Positions 32,035-40,104 of a stretch of 64,000 nt of DNA are shown here, piece by piece. The stretch comes from JACCVL01 sp963695375. Lineage in GTDB: Bacteria > Actinomycetota > Actinomycetes > Propionibacteriales > Nocardioidaceae. Made by a program: the position numbers and the translations under genes. Location of the stretch: the NCBI GenBank assembly GCA_963695375.1, contig OY968767.1, positions 1,922,001 through 1,986,000 on the forward strand, given 5' to 3'. Under the pieces are notes generated by a model. It worked only from the letters and a program-made list of their open reading frames with translations, searched no databases and was not told the origin of the DNA. The first letter of the stretch is position 1, and every line of letters begins with the position of its first letter.

Positions 32035-32981
32035 CCGTGGGTGTCGACGTCGGCGGCACCAAGATCGGGTCCGGCGTGGTGACCGACGACGGCGAGGTGC
32101 TCGAGCACGAGCAGGTCCCCACGCCTCGTGCCGGGCCTGGTGACGTGTCGTCCGCCATCGCGGCCGCGATCGCCGACCTCGTGGGCCGGCACCGGGAACG
32201 GCACTCGATCGACGCGGTGGGGATCGGTGCGGCGGGGTTCGTGGACTCCGCCCGGTCGACGGTGCTGTTCGCCCCCAACATCGCCTGGCGGGACGAGCCG
32301 CTGCGGCAGCGGGTGGTCGAACGCGTCCAGCTGCCCGTCGTGGTGGAGAACGACGCGAACGCCGCCGCGTGGGCGGAGTTCCGGTTCGGGGCCGGAGCGG
32401 ACGTGGACGATCTGGTGCTGCTCACGGTCGGGACCGGCATCGGCGGCGGCATCGTGCTCGACGGTGCCCTGCACCGAGGTGCCTTCGGGGTGGCGGCGGA
32501 GGTCGGCCACCTGCGCGTGGTCCCGCAAGGGGAGCGGTGCGGGTGCGGGAACCGCGGCTGCTGGGAGCAGTACGCCAGCGGCCGGGCTCTCGTCCGCGAG
32601 GCTCGCGAGCTGGTGCGGTCCGGGTCTCCCTTGGCGGGCTCGTTGGCGGAGGCATGCGGAGGTGATGCGGACGCACTGGAGGGTCCGATGGTCACCGGAC
32701 TGGCCCGGCAGGGAGACCTCGCCAGCGTCGAGCTGGTGGGCGACGCGGGACGCTGGCTCGGGGAGGGCCTGGCGTCGCTGGCCGCCGTGCTGGACCCGGA
32801 GGTGGCGGTCGTGGGCGGTGGCGTCGCGGACGCCGGCGAGCTGCTGATCGGTCCGATGCGCGAGGCCTTCGCCCGCGAGCTGACCGGCCGGGGGCACCGG
32901 CCCGCACTCGACATCCGACTGGCCGAGCTCGGCAACAGCGCCGGCATCGTCGGGGCCGGTGACCTCGCCCGACGCGACTAG
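32025..32981 (+). CDS. ROK family sugar kinase (glucokinase-like), copy 1
   Basis: A 318-residue ROK kinase. The ATP loop is GVDVGGTKIGSGVV (residues 6-19), the sugar-binding segment ENDANAAAWAEFRFG, and the zinc signature CGCGNRGCWEQYASG (with His in GHLRVVPQGERC) is complete. These features match actinobacterial glucokinases that phosphorylate glucose with ATP. A GTG start ten bases inside the preceding gene places it in the ArsA operon. A second, related ROK gene lies 1.6 kb downstream beyond an opposing EAL gene. Which sugars each uses cannot be told from the motifs. Confidence 0.92.
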   Translation: MGLTVGVDVGGTKIGSGVVTDDGEVLEHEQVPTPRAGPGDVSSAIAAAIADLVGRHRERHSIDAVGIGAAGFVDSARSTVLFAPNIAWRDEPLRQRVVERVQLPVVVENDANAAAWAEFRFGAGADVDDLVLLTVGTGIGGGIVLDGALHRGAFGVAAEVGHLRVVPQGERCGCGNRGCWEQYASGRALVREARELVRSGSPLAGSLAEACGGDADALEGPMVTGLARQGDLASVELVGDAGRWLGEGLASLAAVLDPEVAVVGGGVADAGELLIGPMREAFARELTGRGHRPALDIRLAELGNSAGIVGAGDLARRD

Positions 32982-32991
32982 CTCGGTCCAC

Positions 32992-34494
32992 TCAGTCCCG
33001 CCGCACGACGTGGGCAACCACGACCGGCGGTCCCGCGTCGTCGTCGAGGATGGTCGCGACCACCGTGACGGGCATGACCTCCCCGTCGTCGGTGAGGAAC
33101 CGCTTGTCGAGGGTGTGACTGGTGGCGCTGCCGGCGCTCAGCGCTTCGGAGTTGGCGGCGTCCACCGCGCGGTCCTCCGGGTGCGTCCAGTCGGCCACGG
33201 TGGTGCCGTGCAGCCGCTGTGGAGTGACGCGGAGCAGCTTCGCGAACGCGTCGTTGACCTGGAGCAGGGTGCCGCTGAGCGTCGACACCGCCATCCCCAC
33301 TGGCGACTCCTCGAACGAGAGCCGGAACAGCTCCCGATGTCGGAGCGCCCGATCCTCGGCCGCCAGCCGCTCGGTCACGTCTCGGCACAGCCACAGCGTC
33401 TCGGCCGGAGGCCCCTTGCGGTGCAGCCGGTCCCCGCGGGCGAAGACCTCCCAGGTGCGCCAGCCGGACCGGCGGCCGCCGCTGACCCGCACGGTGGCCC
33501 AGCCCGACCCGGGGCGCAGCACGGGCAGGTCGTCGGGGTGGACGAACGAGCCGGCGTCGGTGCCGATCAGCTGGGCAGACGAGACGCCGAGCTGCTCACC
33601 GGCCGTCGGCGACGCGTACAGGACGCGGTCGTCGGCGTCGGTGACGACGACGATGTCCTCGGTGGCACCCAGCGGCAGCGTGGGCGTCGTCCGCACGTCC
33701 ACCCGTGCCCTCGGCCACGCGTCGACGGGGAGCCGGCCGGCGGCGGTGATCGGCGCCGGTCGTCCGAACAGCCAGCCCTGCCCCCGCTCGACCCCGAGCG
33801 CGGTGAGCTGCCGGGCCTGCTCGACGGTCTCCACGCCCTCGGCGCACACGGTCAGCCCGAGGGCGTGGGCGGCGTCGGTGAGGATCCGCACCAGGACCGC
33901 GTCCCGGGGCTGCTCGGTGACCTGGGCGACGAACGACCGGTCGATCTTGAGGATGTCCACCGGCAGCTGGCGGAGCAGCGTCAGCGACGAGCTGCCGGTG
34001 CCGAAGTCGTCGAGCGCGACCCGTACCCCGAGCTCGCGAAGGGCGGACAGCAGCTCGGCGGCGCGGTCCGGGTCGCGGACGATGGTGGACTCGGTCAGCT
34101 CGAGGCACAGCGCGGACGGGGGCAGCTCGCGCCGGCGCAGCGTGTCGCAGAGCTGGTCGGCGAAGGTCGGGTCCTCGAGCTGTCGGGCGGACACGTTCAC
34201 CGAGACGCCGACCTCCTGTCCTCCGGCGCGCCAGCGGGCCGCCAGGTCGCAGGCGCGATCCAGGACCCGCTGGCCCAGCGAGTGGATCAGGCCGCTCCGG
34301 ACGGCCTCTGGGATGAACTCGTCCGGCGCGACCACGAGGCCGTCCCGTCCGGGCCACCGGGCGAGCGCCTCGACCTGGACCAGGTCACCGTCCGGCAACG
34401 ACACGATCGGCTGCAGGTGGACGTCGAGGTCCGCGATGGAGCCCGTCGCCAGACGCTCCCCGTCCACTCGGCCACTCTCGCCGACCCCGGGCAC
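32992..34494 (-). CDS. EAL-PAS-PAS cyclic-di-GMP phosphodiesterase
   Basis: A 500-residue protein with an unusual order. The EAL domain comes first (about residues 20-260) and looks catalytically complete: VEALARWP, LCLELTESTIV, ALDDFGTGSSSL, ILKIDRSFV and VCAEGVETVEQA. Two PAS domains follow (about 275-385 and 390-500), in the place where sensory domains rarely stand; they normally precede GGDEF/EAL. There is no GGDEF domain and no membrane segment. It would hydrolyse c-di-GMP in response to an unknown cue. It is inserted on the opposite strand between two paralogous ROK kinases. GTG 34494 is used; GTG 34467 with a GAGAGT box six bases upstream is a fair alternative. Confidence 0.9.
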   Translation of the reverse strand: MPGVGESGRVDGERLATGSIADLDVHLQPIVSLPDGDLVQVEALARWPGRDGLVVAPDEFIPEAVRSGLIHSLGQRVLDRACDLAARWRAGGQEVGVSVNVSARQLEDPTFADQLCDTLRRRELPPSALCLELTESTIVRDPDRAAELLSALRELGVRVALDDFGTGSSSLTLLRQLPVDILKIDRSFVAQVTEQPRDAVLVRILTDAAHALGLTVCAEGVETVEQARQLTALGVERGQGWLFGRPAPITAAGRLPVDAWPRARVDVRTTPTLPLGATEDIVVVTDADDRVLYASPTAGEQLGVSSAQLIGTDAGSFVHPDDLPVLRPGSGWATVRVSGGRRSGWRTWEVFARGDRLHRKGPPAETLWLCRDVTERLAAEDRALRHRELFRLSFEESPVGMAVSTLSGTLLQVNDAFAKLLRVTPQRLHGTTVADWTHPEDRAVDAANSEALSAGSATSHTLDKRFLTDDGEVMPVTVVATILDDDAGPPVVVAHVVRRD

Positions 34495-34538
34495 GGCGGC
34501 AAGGTGGGGTCGGCGGAGCGATCTGGGAGGATGCCCCC

Positions 34539-35648
34539 GTGCCGCTGCTGGAGCGCCTCGCGATCGGGATCGACATCGGGGGCACCAAGGTCGCCGCCGG
34601 AGTCGTCGACCCGGACGGCAACGTGGTGGACCGGACCCGCCGAACCACTCCGAACACCAGCCCCACCGAGGTCGAGGACACCATCGCCGACGTGGTCGGT
34701 GAGCTGCGCTCCCGCCACGACGTCGTCGGCGTGGGCATCGGCGCCGCGGGCTTCGTCGACATCACCCGCTCGACGGTGCTCTTCGCCCCGCACCTGGCCT
34801 GGCGGCACGAGCCGCTCCGGGACGCCGTCCAGCGGCGGATCGGGCTGTCGGTGGTGGTGGAGAACGACGCCAACGCGGCGGCCTGGGCAGAGTTCCGGTT
34901 CGGCGCGGCGCAACGCGAGGAGGACCTGGTCTGCATCACGCTCGGAACCGGCATCGGCGGCGCGATGATGATGGGCGGGCACCTGTATCGCGGCCGGCAC
35001 GGCATGGCCGGCGAGTTCGGGCACATGCAGGTGGTCCCGAACGGGCACCGTTGCGAGTGCGGCAACCGCGGCTGTTGGGAGCAGTACGCCAGCGGCAACG
35101 CGCTGGTCCGGGAGGCGCGCGAGATGGCCCACACCCGGTCCCCCCGCGCTCAGCCGATGCTCGAGGCGATCGGCGTGCCGCCGGAGGAGATCACCGGTCC
35201 GATGGTGTCCGAGGCGGCTCGCCGTGGCGACCCGGCCGCCCAGGAGCTGCTCGCGGAGGTCGGTCAGTGGCTCGGCGTCGGCATGGCCGGTCTCGCCGCT
35301 GCTTTGGACACCGGCCTGTTCGTCGTCGGCGGCGGCGTCTCCGAAGCGGGGGAGCTGCTGCTGGCCCCCGCGCGAGACGCGTACCGCCGCACGCTCACCG
35401 GGCGCGGCTTCCGCTCGGAGGCCCGGATCGTCAAGGCACACCTCGGCAACGAGGCCGGGCTGGTCGGTGCCGCCGACCTGGCCAGGTCGCGGCGAGCGCG
35501 CAGCCGACGCTCCCGCCGATCTCGCTCCGCCCGCCGATCCTGGGTCGGCGAGGGTGGCTCGCCGGTGACGCGGCTCGGCCAGCGCTGGGCAGAGGGCAGC
35601 GGCACCGGGCTCGGCTACCGGTCGACGAGGGTGAGCTCGAAGGAGTAG
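34539..35648 (+). CDS. ROK family sugar kinase (glucokinase-like), copy 2 with basic tail
   Basis: A 369-residue ROK kinase closely related to the copy at 32025: GIDIGGTKVAAGVV, GVGIGAAGFVDITRSTVLFAP, VVVENDANAAAWAEFRFG and CECGNRGCWEQYASG are all kept. It differs by an extra 50-residue C-terminal extension that is Arg/Ser-rich (SRRARSRRSRRSRSARRSW), then a Gly-rich tail. A GGGAGG site lies eight bases before the GTG. The last 34 bases overlap the end of the convergent gntR-type gene. The tail may be functional or a low-selection extension; the two copies suggest tandem duplication followed by divergence. Confidence 0.9.
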   Translation: MPLLERLAIGIDIGGTKVAAGVVDPDGNVVDRTRRTTPNTSPTEVEDTIADVVGELRSRHDVVGVGIGAAGFVDITRSTVLFAPHLAWRHEPLRDAVQRRIGLSVVVENDANAAAWAEFRFGAAQREEDLVCITLGTGIGGAMMMGGHLYRGRHGMAGEFGHMQVVPNGHRCECGNRGCWEQYASGNALVREAREMAHTRSPRAQPMLEAIGVPPEEITGPMVSEAARRGDPAAQELLAEVGQWLGVGMAGLAAALDTGLFVVGGGVSEAGELLLAPARDAYRRTLTGRGFRSEARIVKAHLGNEAGLVGAADLARSRRARSRRSRRSRSARRSWVGEGGSPVTRLGQRWAEGSGTGLGYRSTRVSSKE

Positions 35649-36355
35649 CGCTCGGGGCGGTAGGTGTGGTCGCCGTATTCCACCGCCCGGCCGCCGTCGT
35701 CGTAGGCCACTCGCTGCATGGTCAGCAGCGGCGCGCCGCGGCGCTCGTCCAGGAGCCGCGCCTCGCGGGCCTCGGCCCGCCGGGCGCCGATCCGCTGGTT
35801 CGCGACCCGCAACAGGATCCCGGCTCGCCGCAGCCGGGCGTACAGACCCTCGGTCTCGAGATCGGTGGCGCGCAGATCCACGACGTCGACCGGCAGGAAG
35901 TTGTGCAGCAGGGCCAGTGGCTCGTCGGACACCCGGCGCAGCCGCTCGAGGGACCACACCGCGGTTCCCGGCGGGACGCCGAGCTCGTGGGCCACCTCGT
36001 CGGACGACTCCACCACCTCACAGCACAACACCTCGGTGTGCGGGTGCTGCCCGCCGCGGACCAGGTCGTCGTAGAGGCTGGTGAGCTCGACCGGCCGGCG
36101 AATCTGGCTCCCCACCACCTGAGTGCCCACGCCACGCTTGCGCACCAGCATCCCCTTGTCGACGAGCACCTGGATGGCCTGGCGCAACGTCGGCCGGGAC
36201 AGCCCGAGCGACTCCGCGAGCGCAACCTCGTTGCGGATCCGGTCACCGGGAGAGAGGTCGCCGTCGACGATCGCGCGCTCCAGCTGTTCGGCCACCTGGA
36301 AGTACAGCGGCACCGGGCTCGACCGGTCGAGCGAGATCGACGGCTGCTCTGCCAT
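35615..36355 (-). CDS. GntR/HutC-family transcriptional regulator, probable iol repressor
   Basis: A 246-residue regulator. The N-terminal winged helix-turn-helix (VPLYFQVAEQLERAIVDGDL to RKRGVGTQVV, about residues 10-80) is of GntR type, and the rest is a UTRA ligand-binding domain (YDDLVRGGQHPHTEVLCCEV to the end) as in HutC. It is divergent from iolE across 131 bases that contain a perfect 7-bp inverted repeat. Regulators of this family control inositol operons in actinomycetes. Of several start codons, ATG 36355 is preferred because it directly precedes the typical N-terminus; earlier ATGs at 36367 and 36382 are possible. Confidence 0.87.
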   Translation of the reverse strand: MAEQPSISLDRSSPVPLYFQVAEQLERAIVDGDLSPGDRIRNEVALAESLGLSRPTLRQAIQVLVDKGMLVRKRGVGTQVVGSQIRRPVELTSLYDDLVRGGQHPHTEVLCCEVVESSDEVAHELGVPPGTAVWSLERLRRVSDEPLALLHNFLPVDVVDLRATDLETEGLYARLRRAGILLRVANQRIGARRAEAREARLLDERRGAPLLTMQRVAYDDGGRAVEYGDHTYRPERYSFELTLVDR

Positions 36356-36393
36356 GCCGCTCAGCATCCGGTCACTGAGCATGGACGTCAATA

Positions 36394-36414
36394 TGTCAAG
36401 ACAAAGCCTTGACA
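36394..36414. promoter_or_regulatory. Inverted repeat TGTCAAG-N7-CTTGACA, candidate regulator operator
   Basis: TGTCAAG (36394-36400) and CTTGACA (36408-36414) form a perfect 7-bp inverted repeat with a seven-base spacer in the divergent gap between the GntR gene and iolE. It overlaps TTGACA -35 boxes on both strands, an ideal position for repression of both promoters. Confidence 0.6.
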
Positions 36415-36438
36415 GCCTCTCACGACCGCGACGACACT
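36409..36438 (+). promoter_or_regulatory. Candidate iol operon promoter
   Basis: TTGACA (36409-36414), an 18-base spacer and GACACT (36433-36438) make a plausible promoter for iolE, with a leader of about 42 bases that contains the GGAGAGGAG ribosome site. Its -35 box is inside the inverted repeat. The -10 box matches the consensus only at the key A and final T. Confidence 0.4.
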
Positions 36439-36486
36439 CGGCCGCAGCACGGATCGTCGTCGGGGCGGAGAGGAGTGCGGCACCGC

Positions 36487-37353
36487 ATGAGGCTGGACCG
36501 GGTCGCGGGCGCTCCCATCTCCTGGGGCGTCTGCGAGGTCCCCGGATGGGGACATCAGATGGCACCCGCCACGGTGCTCGCCCAGATGCGCGAGCTCGGC
36601 CTGGCGGCGACGGAGTTCGGTCCGTCCGGGTTCCTCCCCGACGACCCTGCGGACAAGGCGGCGGTGCTCACCTCCTACGACCTCGCGGCGGTCGGCGGCT
36701 TCCTGCCGCTGCCGCTGCACGACGAGTCGGCAGATCCGATGCCGGCCGTCGACGACTACCTGGACGCCTGCCGCGCCGCCGGGGCAGGGGTGATGGTGCT
36801 CGCCGCCGTCGGTGGCGGGCCTGGCTACGACGCCCGGCCGGTGCTGGACGACCGCCAGTGGAAGGTGTTGCTCGCCACGCTGGACCGGATCTCGGCGCAC
36901 GCCGCCGAGCGTGGGGTGCTCGCGACGTTGCACCCGCATGTGGGCACCGTTGTCGAAACCCGTGCCGAGGTGGAGCGGGTCGTCGAGGGGTCCCGGGTCA
37001 GCCTGTGCCTCGACACCGGCCACCTGCTCGTCGGAGGGACGGATCCGGTCGCGCTGACCGATGCGCATGCCGGCCGCGTCGGTCACGTCCACCTCAAGGA
37101 CGTGGACGCGGCGCTGGCCGCGCGGGTCACGGCCGGCGACCTGCCCTTCGGCGAGGCCGTCCGGGCCGGGCTGTTCCGGCCCCTCGGTGCCGGCGACGTC
37201 GACATCGCCCGGATCGTGCGGATCCTGCAGGCGATCGGCTACCCCGGCTGGTACGTGCTGGAGCAGGACGTGATGCTGCCCGAGCCGGACGAGGCCGGTC
37301 CGCGTTCGGACGTGGCCCGCTGCCTGGACTACCTGAGCAGGGTGGACGCGTGA
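36487..37353 (+). CDS. iolE: Inosose dehydratase-like sugar isomerase/dehydratase
   Basis: A 288-residue TIM-barrel protein of the AP endonuclease 2 / sugar phosphate isomerase superfamily. It is assigned as 2-keto-myo-inositol dehydratase: VAGAPISWGVCEVPGWGHQM at the N-terminus matches IolE, and the metal ligands are suggested by LATLHPHVGT, CLDTGHLLVGG, HVHLKDVD and VLEQDVML (Glu-Asp-His-Glu pattern). It converts 2-keto-myo-inositol to 3D-trihydroxycyclohexane-dione. ATG 36487 follows a GGAGAGGAG site. First gene of the inositol block; it overlaps iolC as GTGA. Confidence 0.9.
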   Translation: MRLDRVAGAPISWGVCEVPGWGHQMAPATVLAQMRELGLAATEFGPSGFLPDDPADKAAVLTSYDLAAVGGFLPLPLHDESADPMPAVDDYLDACRAAGAGVMVLAAVGGGPGYDARPVLDDRQWKVLLATLDRISAHAAERGVLATLHPHVGTVVETRAEVERVVEGSRVSLCLDTGHLLVGGTDPVALTDAHAGRVGHVHLKDVDAALAARVTAGDLPFGEAVRAGLFRPLGAGDVDIARIVRILQAIGYPGWYVLEQDVMLPEPDEAGPRSDVARCLDYLSRVDA

Positions 37354-38309
37354 CGGCGGCCGGGCCGGGCCTCGAGGTGCTGACCATGGGCCGGGTCGGC
37401 GTCGACGTCTACCCGCAGCAAAGCGGTGTCGGTCTCGCCGACGTCGCCTCCTTCGGCAAGTATCTCGGCGGCTCGCCCACGAACGTCGCGGTCGCCGCCG
37501 CCCGGCTCGGCCGGCGTGCGGGTCTGGTCTCCCGGGTCGGCGACGACCCGTTCGGGACGTTCGTGCACCGCGCGCTTCGCGGTTTCGGCGTGGACGACGG
37601 TCTCGTCGCGGCGGTCCCCGGGACGCAGACCCCGGTGACGTTCTGTGAGATCTTCCCGCCGGACTCCTTCCCGCTGTACTTCTACGGCCGGACCCCGCTG
37701 GCGCCGGATCTGATGATCCGAGCCGAGGAGGTGCACGCGGAGCCGTTGGCCGGCGCGATCCGCGACGCGGATGTGTTCTGGGTGACCGGCACCGGCCTGT
37801 CGGCGGAGCCGAGCCGGGCCGCCACCCTGGCGGCGCTGGAGCTGCGGGGCCGCCGGGGCTTCACCGTCTTCGACCTGGACTACCGGCCGATGTTCTGGTC
37901 CTCGAGGGCCGCCGCCCACGCCGCCTACGCCGAGGCGCTGCCGTACGCCTCCGTGGCGGTCGGCAACCTGGACGAGTGTGAGACCGCCGTCGGCGAACGC
38001 GAACCGGACGCGGCGGCGAAGGCGTTGCGCGCAGCCGGGGTCGACCTCGCCGTCGTCAAGCAGGGACCCGGAGGTGTCCGCGGCGACGACACGACCGGGA
38101 CCGTCGTCGTCCCCCCGGTGCGGGTCGACGTCGTCAACGGTCTGGGCGCCGGGGATGCCTTCGGCGGTGCGCTCTGCCACGGTCTGCTGGCCGGCTGGGA
38201 CCTGACCCGCGTGCTCGGCTTCGCCAACGCCGCGGGCGCGTTGGTGGCGGGCCGGCTGGCCTGTGCCGACGCGATGCCCACCTCCGACGAGGTGGAGGCC
38301 CTGCTGTGA
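37350..38309 (+). CDS. iolC: 5-dehydro-2-deoxygluconokinase
   Basis: A 319-residue PfkB-family kinase that phosphorylates 5-dehydro-2-deoxygluconate in inositol degradation. It has the N-terminal substrate region KYLGGSPTNVAVAAARLGR and the C-terminal ATP/anion-hole motif VNGLGAGDAFGGALCHGLL with the catalytic Asp. GTGA overlap with iolE and GTGA overlap with the following aldolase gene show tight coupling. The family is unmistakable; the substrate is set by the operon. Confidence 0.93.
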   Translation: MTAAGPGLEVLTMGRVGVDVYPQQSGVGLADVASFGKYLGGSPTNVAVAAARLGRRAGLVSRVGDDPFGTFVHRALRGFGVDDGLVAAVPGTQTPVTFCEIFPPDSFPLYFYGRTPLAPDLMIRAEEVHAEPLAGAIRDADVFWVTGTGLSAEPSRAATLAALELRGRRGFTVFDLDYRPMFWSSRAAAHAAYAEALPYASVAVGNLDECETAVGEREPDAAAKALRAAGVDLAVVKQGPGGVRGDDTTGTVVVPPVRVDVVNGLGAGDAFGGALCHGLLAGWDLTRVLGFANAAGALVAGRLACADAMPTSDEVEALL

Positions 38310-39211
38310 CCGGCTCCGCGCTGCCGCCCGCCCCCGTCGCGGTGGCCGTCCAGGACCTGGTGGCGACCCGCGTCCGTGACCCGGAGCGGATCGCTCGGGT
38401 CGCCGCCGCCCGCCGCCGGCCCGCCGCTCTCACCGGCGAGACCGGTCGGCTGCTGCTGGTCGCCGCGGACCACCCGGCCCGCGGCGCGCTGCGCGCCGGG
38501 GCCCGGCCGCTGGCGATGGCGGACCGGTTCGACCTGCTCGATCGGCTGTGCGTCGCGCTGTCCCGGCCCGGGGTGGACGGCGTGCTGGGCACCGCCGACG
38601 TCGTCGAGGATCTGATGCTGCTGGGCGCGCTGGACGGCAAGGTCGTGGTCGGGTCCATGAACCGGGGTGGGCTGGCCGGCACCGTCTTCGAGATCGACGA
38701 CCGCTTCACCGGCTACTCGGCCGCGGCTGTCGCCGCCGCCGGCCTGCAGGGCGGCAAGATGCTGCTGCGGATCGACCCCCGCGACCCCAGCACGGCGCCG
38801 ACGCTCCAGGCGTGCTCGACGGCGGTCGACGAGCTCGCCGCGCGCGGGCTGATGGCGATGGTCGAGCCGTTCGTCTCCGAGCGGGTGGACGACCGGGTCC
38901 GCAACGTGCTGACGACCGAGGCGGTGATCCGCTCCGCCTCGGTCGCGGCCGGGCTCGGCGGCACCTCCGCGTACACCTGGCTGAAGCTGCCGGTGGTTCC
39001 GGACATGCAGGACGTGCTCAGCGCGACGACCCTGCCCGTCGTGCTGCTCGGCGGCGAGGTCGCCGACGACCAGGGCGCACAACGCGACGCGTGGCGCCGG
39101 GCGCTGGCGCACCCGGCCGCCGCCGGCATGGTGGTGGGTCGCTCGCTGCTCTATCCGCACGACGACGACGTGGCCGGCGCGGTGGACGCCACCGTGGAGC
39201 TGATGGCATGA
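38306..39211 (+). CDS. Cgl0159-family (beta/alpha)8 protein, probable inositol-pathway aldolase
   Basis: A 301-residue protein of the class I aldolase-like family found in actinobacterial iol clusters (named after Cgl0159 of Corynebacterium glutamicum). It shows an LLLVAADHPARGAL first strand and VVVGSMNRGGLAGTVFEIDD, as in DeoC/LacD-like barrels. Lys227 in AYTWLKLPVV sits where class I aldolases place the Schiff-base Lys; Lys151 in GGKMLLRID is another candidate. No classical IolJ is encoded here, so I infer that this protein splits 5-dehydro-2-deoxygluconate 6-phosphate to malonic semialdehyde and DHAP. Coupled by GTGA to iolC and ATGA to iolB. Confidence 0.85.
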   Translation: MTGSALPPAPVAVAVQDLVATRVRDPERIARVAAARRRPAALTGETGRLLLVAADHPARGALRAGARPLAMADRFDLLDRLCVALSRPGVDGVLGTADVVEDLMLLGALDGKVVVGSMNRGGLAGTVFEIDDRFTGYSAAAVAAAGLQGGKMLLRIDPRDPSTAPTLQACSTAVDELAARGLMAMVEPFVSERVDDRVRNVLTTEAVIRSASVAAGLGGTSAYTWLKLPVVPDMQDVLSATTLPVVLLGGEVADDQGAQRDAWRRALAHPAAAGMVVGRSLLYPHDDDVAGAVDATVELMA

Positions 39212-40104
39212 CGCTGCGAGCCAGTGACCTGCACCTGCCCGCGGGCTCGACCGCGGCGGGATCGGTGGCGGTGGACGTCCAGCCGGGCCGGGCCGGCTGG
39301 GCCCACTCCGGACTCCAGGTGCTGGCCCTGGACGACGACGGCCAGGCCGAGCTGGCCACCGCCGGCCGCGAGACGCTGGTGGTGCCGCTCACAGGGGGCT
39401 GCACGGTCGAGGTCGACGGCCAGGTGGTCGAGCTCGCCGGGCGCAGTGGGGTCTTCGCCGGGGCGACGGACAGCGTCTACGTCCCCCGGGACGCCGCCGC
39501 GACCCTCCGCGCCCGAGGGGGTGGCCGGTTCGCCCTGGCCACCGCCCGCTGCGACGCGACCCGTCCGGCCGCGTACCTGCCGGCGCGGGACGTGCCGGTC
39601 GAGATGCGGGGCGCCGGCCGCTCCAGCCGGCAGGTGCACAACCTCGGCACCCCCGACGTGCTCGACGCCGACCGGCTGATCGTCTGCGAGGTGCTGACCC
39701 CCGCCGGGAACTGGTCCAGCTGGCCGCCGCACAAGCACGACCAGGACCGGCCGGGGGAGAGCGTGCTGGAGGAGATCTACTACTTCGAGGTCGCGCCCGG
39801 GCCAGGCGGCCCGGGGATGGGCTATCAGCGGGTCTACGGGCACGAGTCCGCCGACGTCGACGTGCTCGCCGAGGTGCGCACCGGTGACGTCGTGCTGGTG
39901 CCGTTCGGATGGCACGGGCCGTCGATGGCGACCGACGGTTACGACCTGTACTACCTGAACGTGATGGCCGGACCGGGGGAGCGGGCCTGGCGGATCTGCG
40001 ACGACCCGGCGCACGCTTGGGTGCGCGAGAGCTGGGCGCACCAGCTGACCGATCCACGGCTGCCGCTGGGCGGACCGCCGGGGCGAGGGGGGGTGGGCAC
40101 GTGA
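39208..40104 (+). CDS. iolB: 5-deoxy-glucuronate isomerase
   Basis: A 298-residue bicupin that isomerises 5-deoxy-D-glucuronate to 5-dehydro-2-deoxy-D-gluconate. The metal site is in WSSWPPHKHDQDRPGESVLE followed by EIYYFEVAPG, and the C-terminal FGWHGPSMATDGYDLYYLNVMAGPGERAWRICDDP is characteristic of IolB. The start overlaps the aldolase gene (ATGA) and the stop overlaps iolD (GTGA). Confidence 0.95.
   Translation: MTLRASDLHLPAGSTAAGSVAVDVQPGRAGWAHSGLQVLALDDDGQAELATAGRETLVVPLTGGCTVEVDGQVVELAGRSGVFAGATDSVYVPRDAAATLRARGGGRFALATARCDATRPAAYLPARDVPVEMRGAGRSSRQVHNLGTPDVLDADRLIVCEVLTPAGNWSSWPPHKHDQDRPGESVLEEIYYFEVAPGPGGPGMGYQRVYGHESADVDVLAEVRTGDVVLVPFGWHGPSMATDGYDLYYLNVMAGPGERAWRICDDPAHAWVRESWAHQLTDPRLPLGGPPGRGGVGT

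Noticed and set aside
29606..32947. 1113-residue minus-strand frame across SRPBCC, ArsA and ROK genes
   Set aside because: Pro/Arg/Ser filler antisense to genes with intact active sites.
36356..36565. N-terminal extension of the GntR regulator to 36565
   Set aside because: It crosses the candidate operator and promoter and overlaps the start of iolE; residues are Arg/Pro filler.
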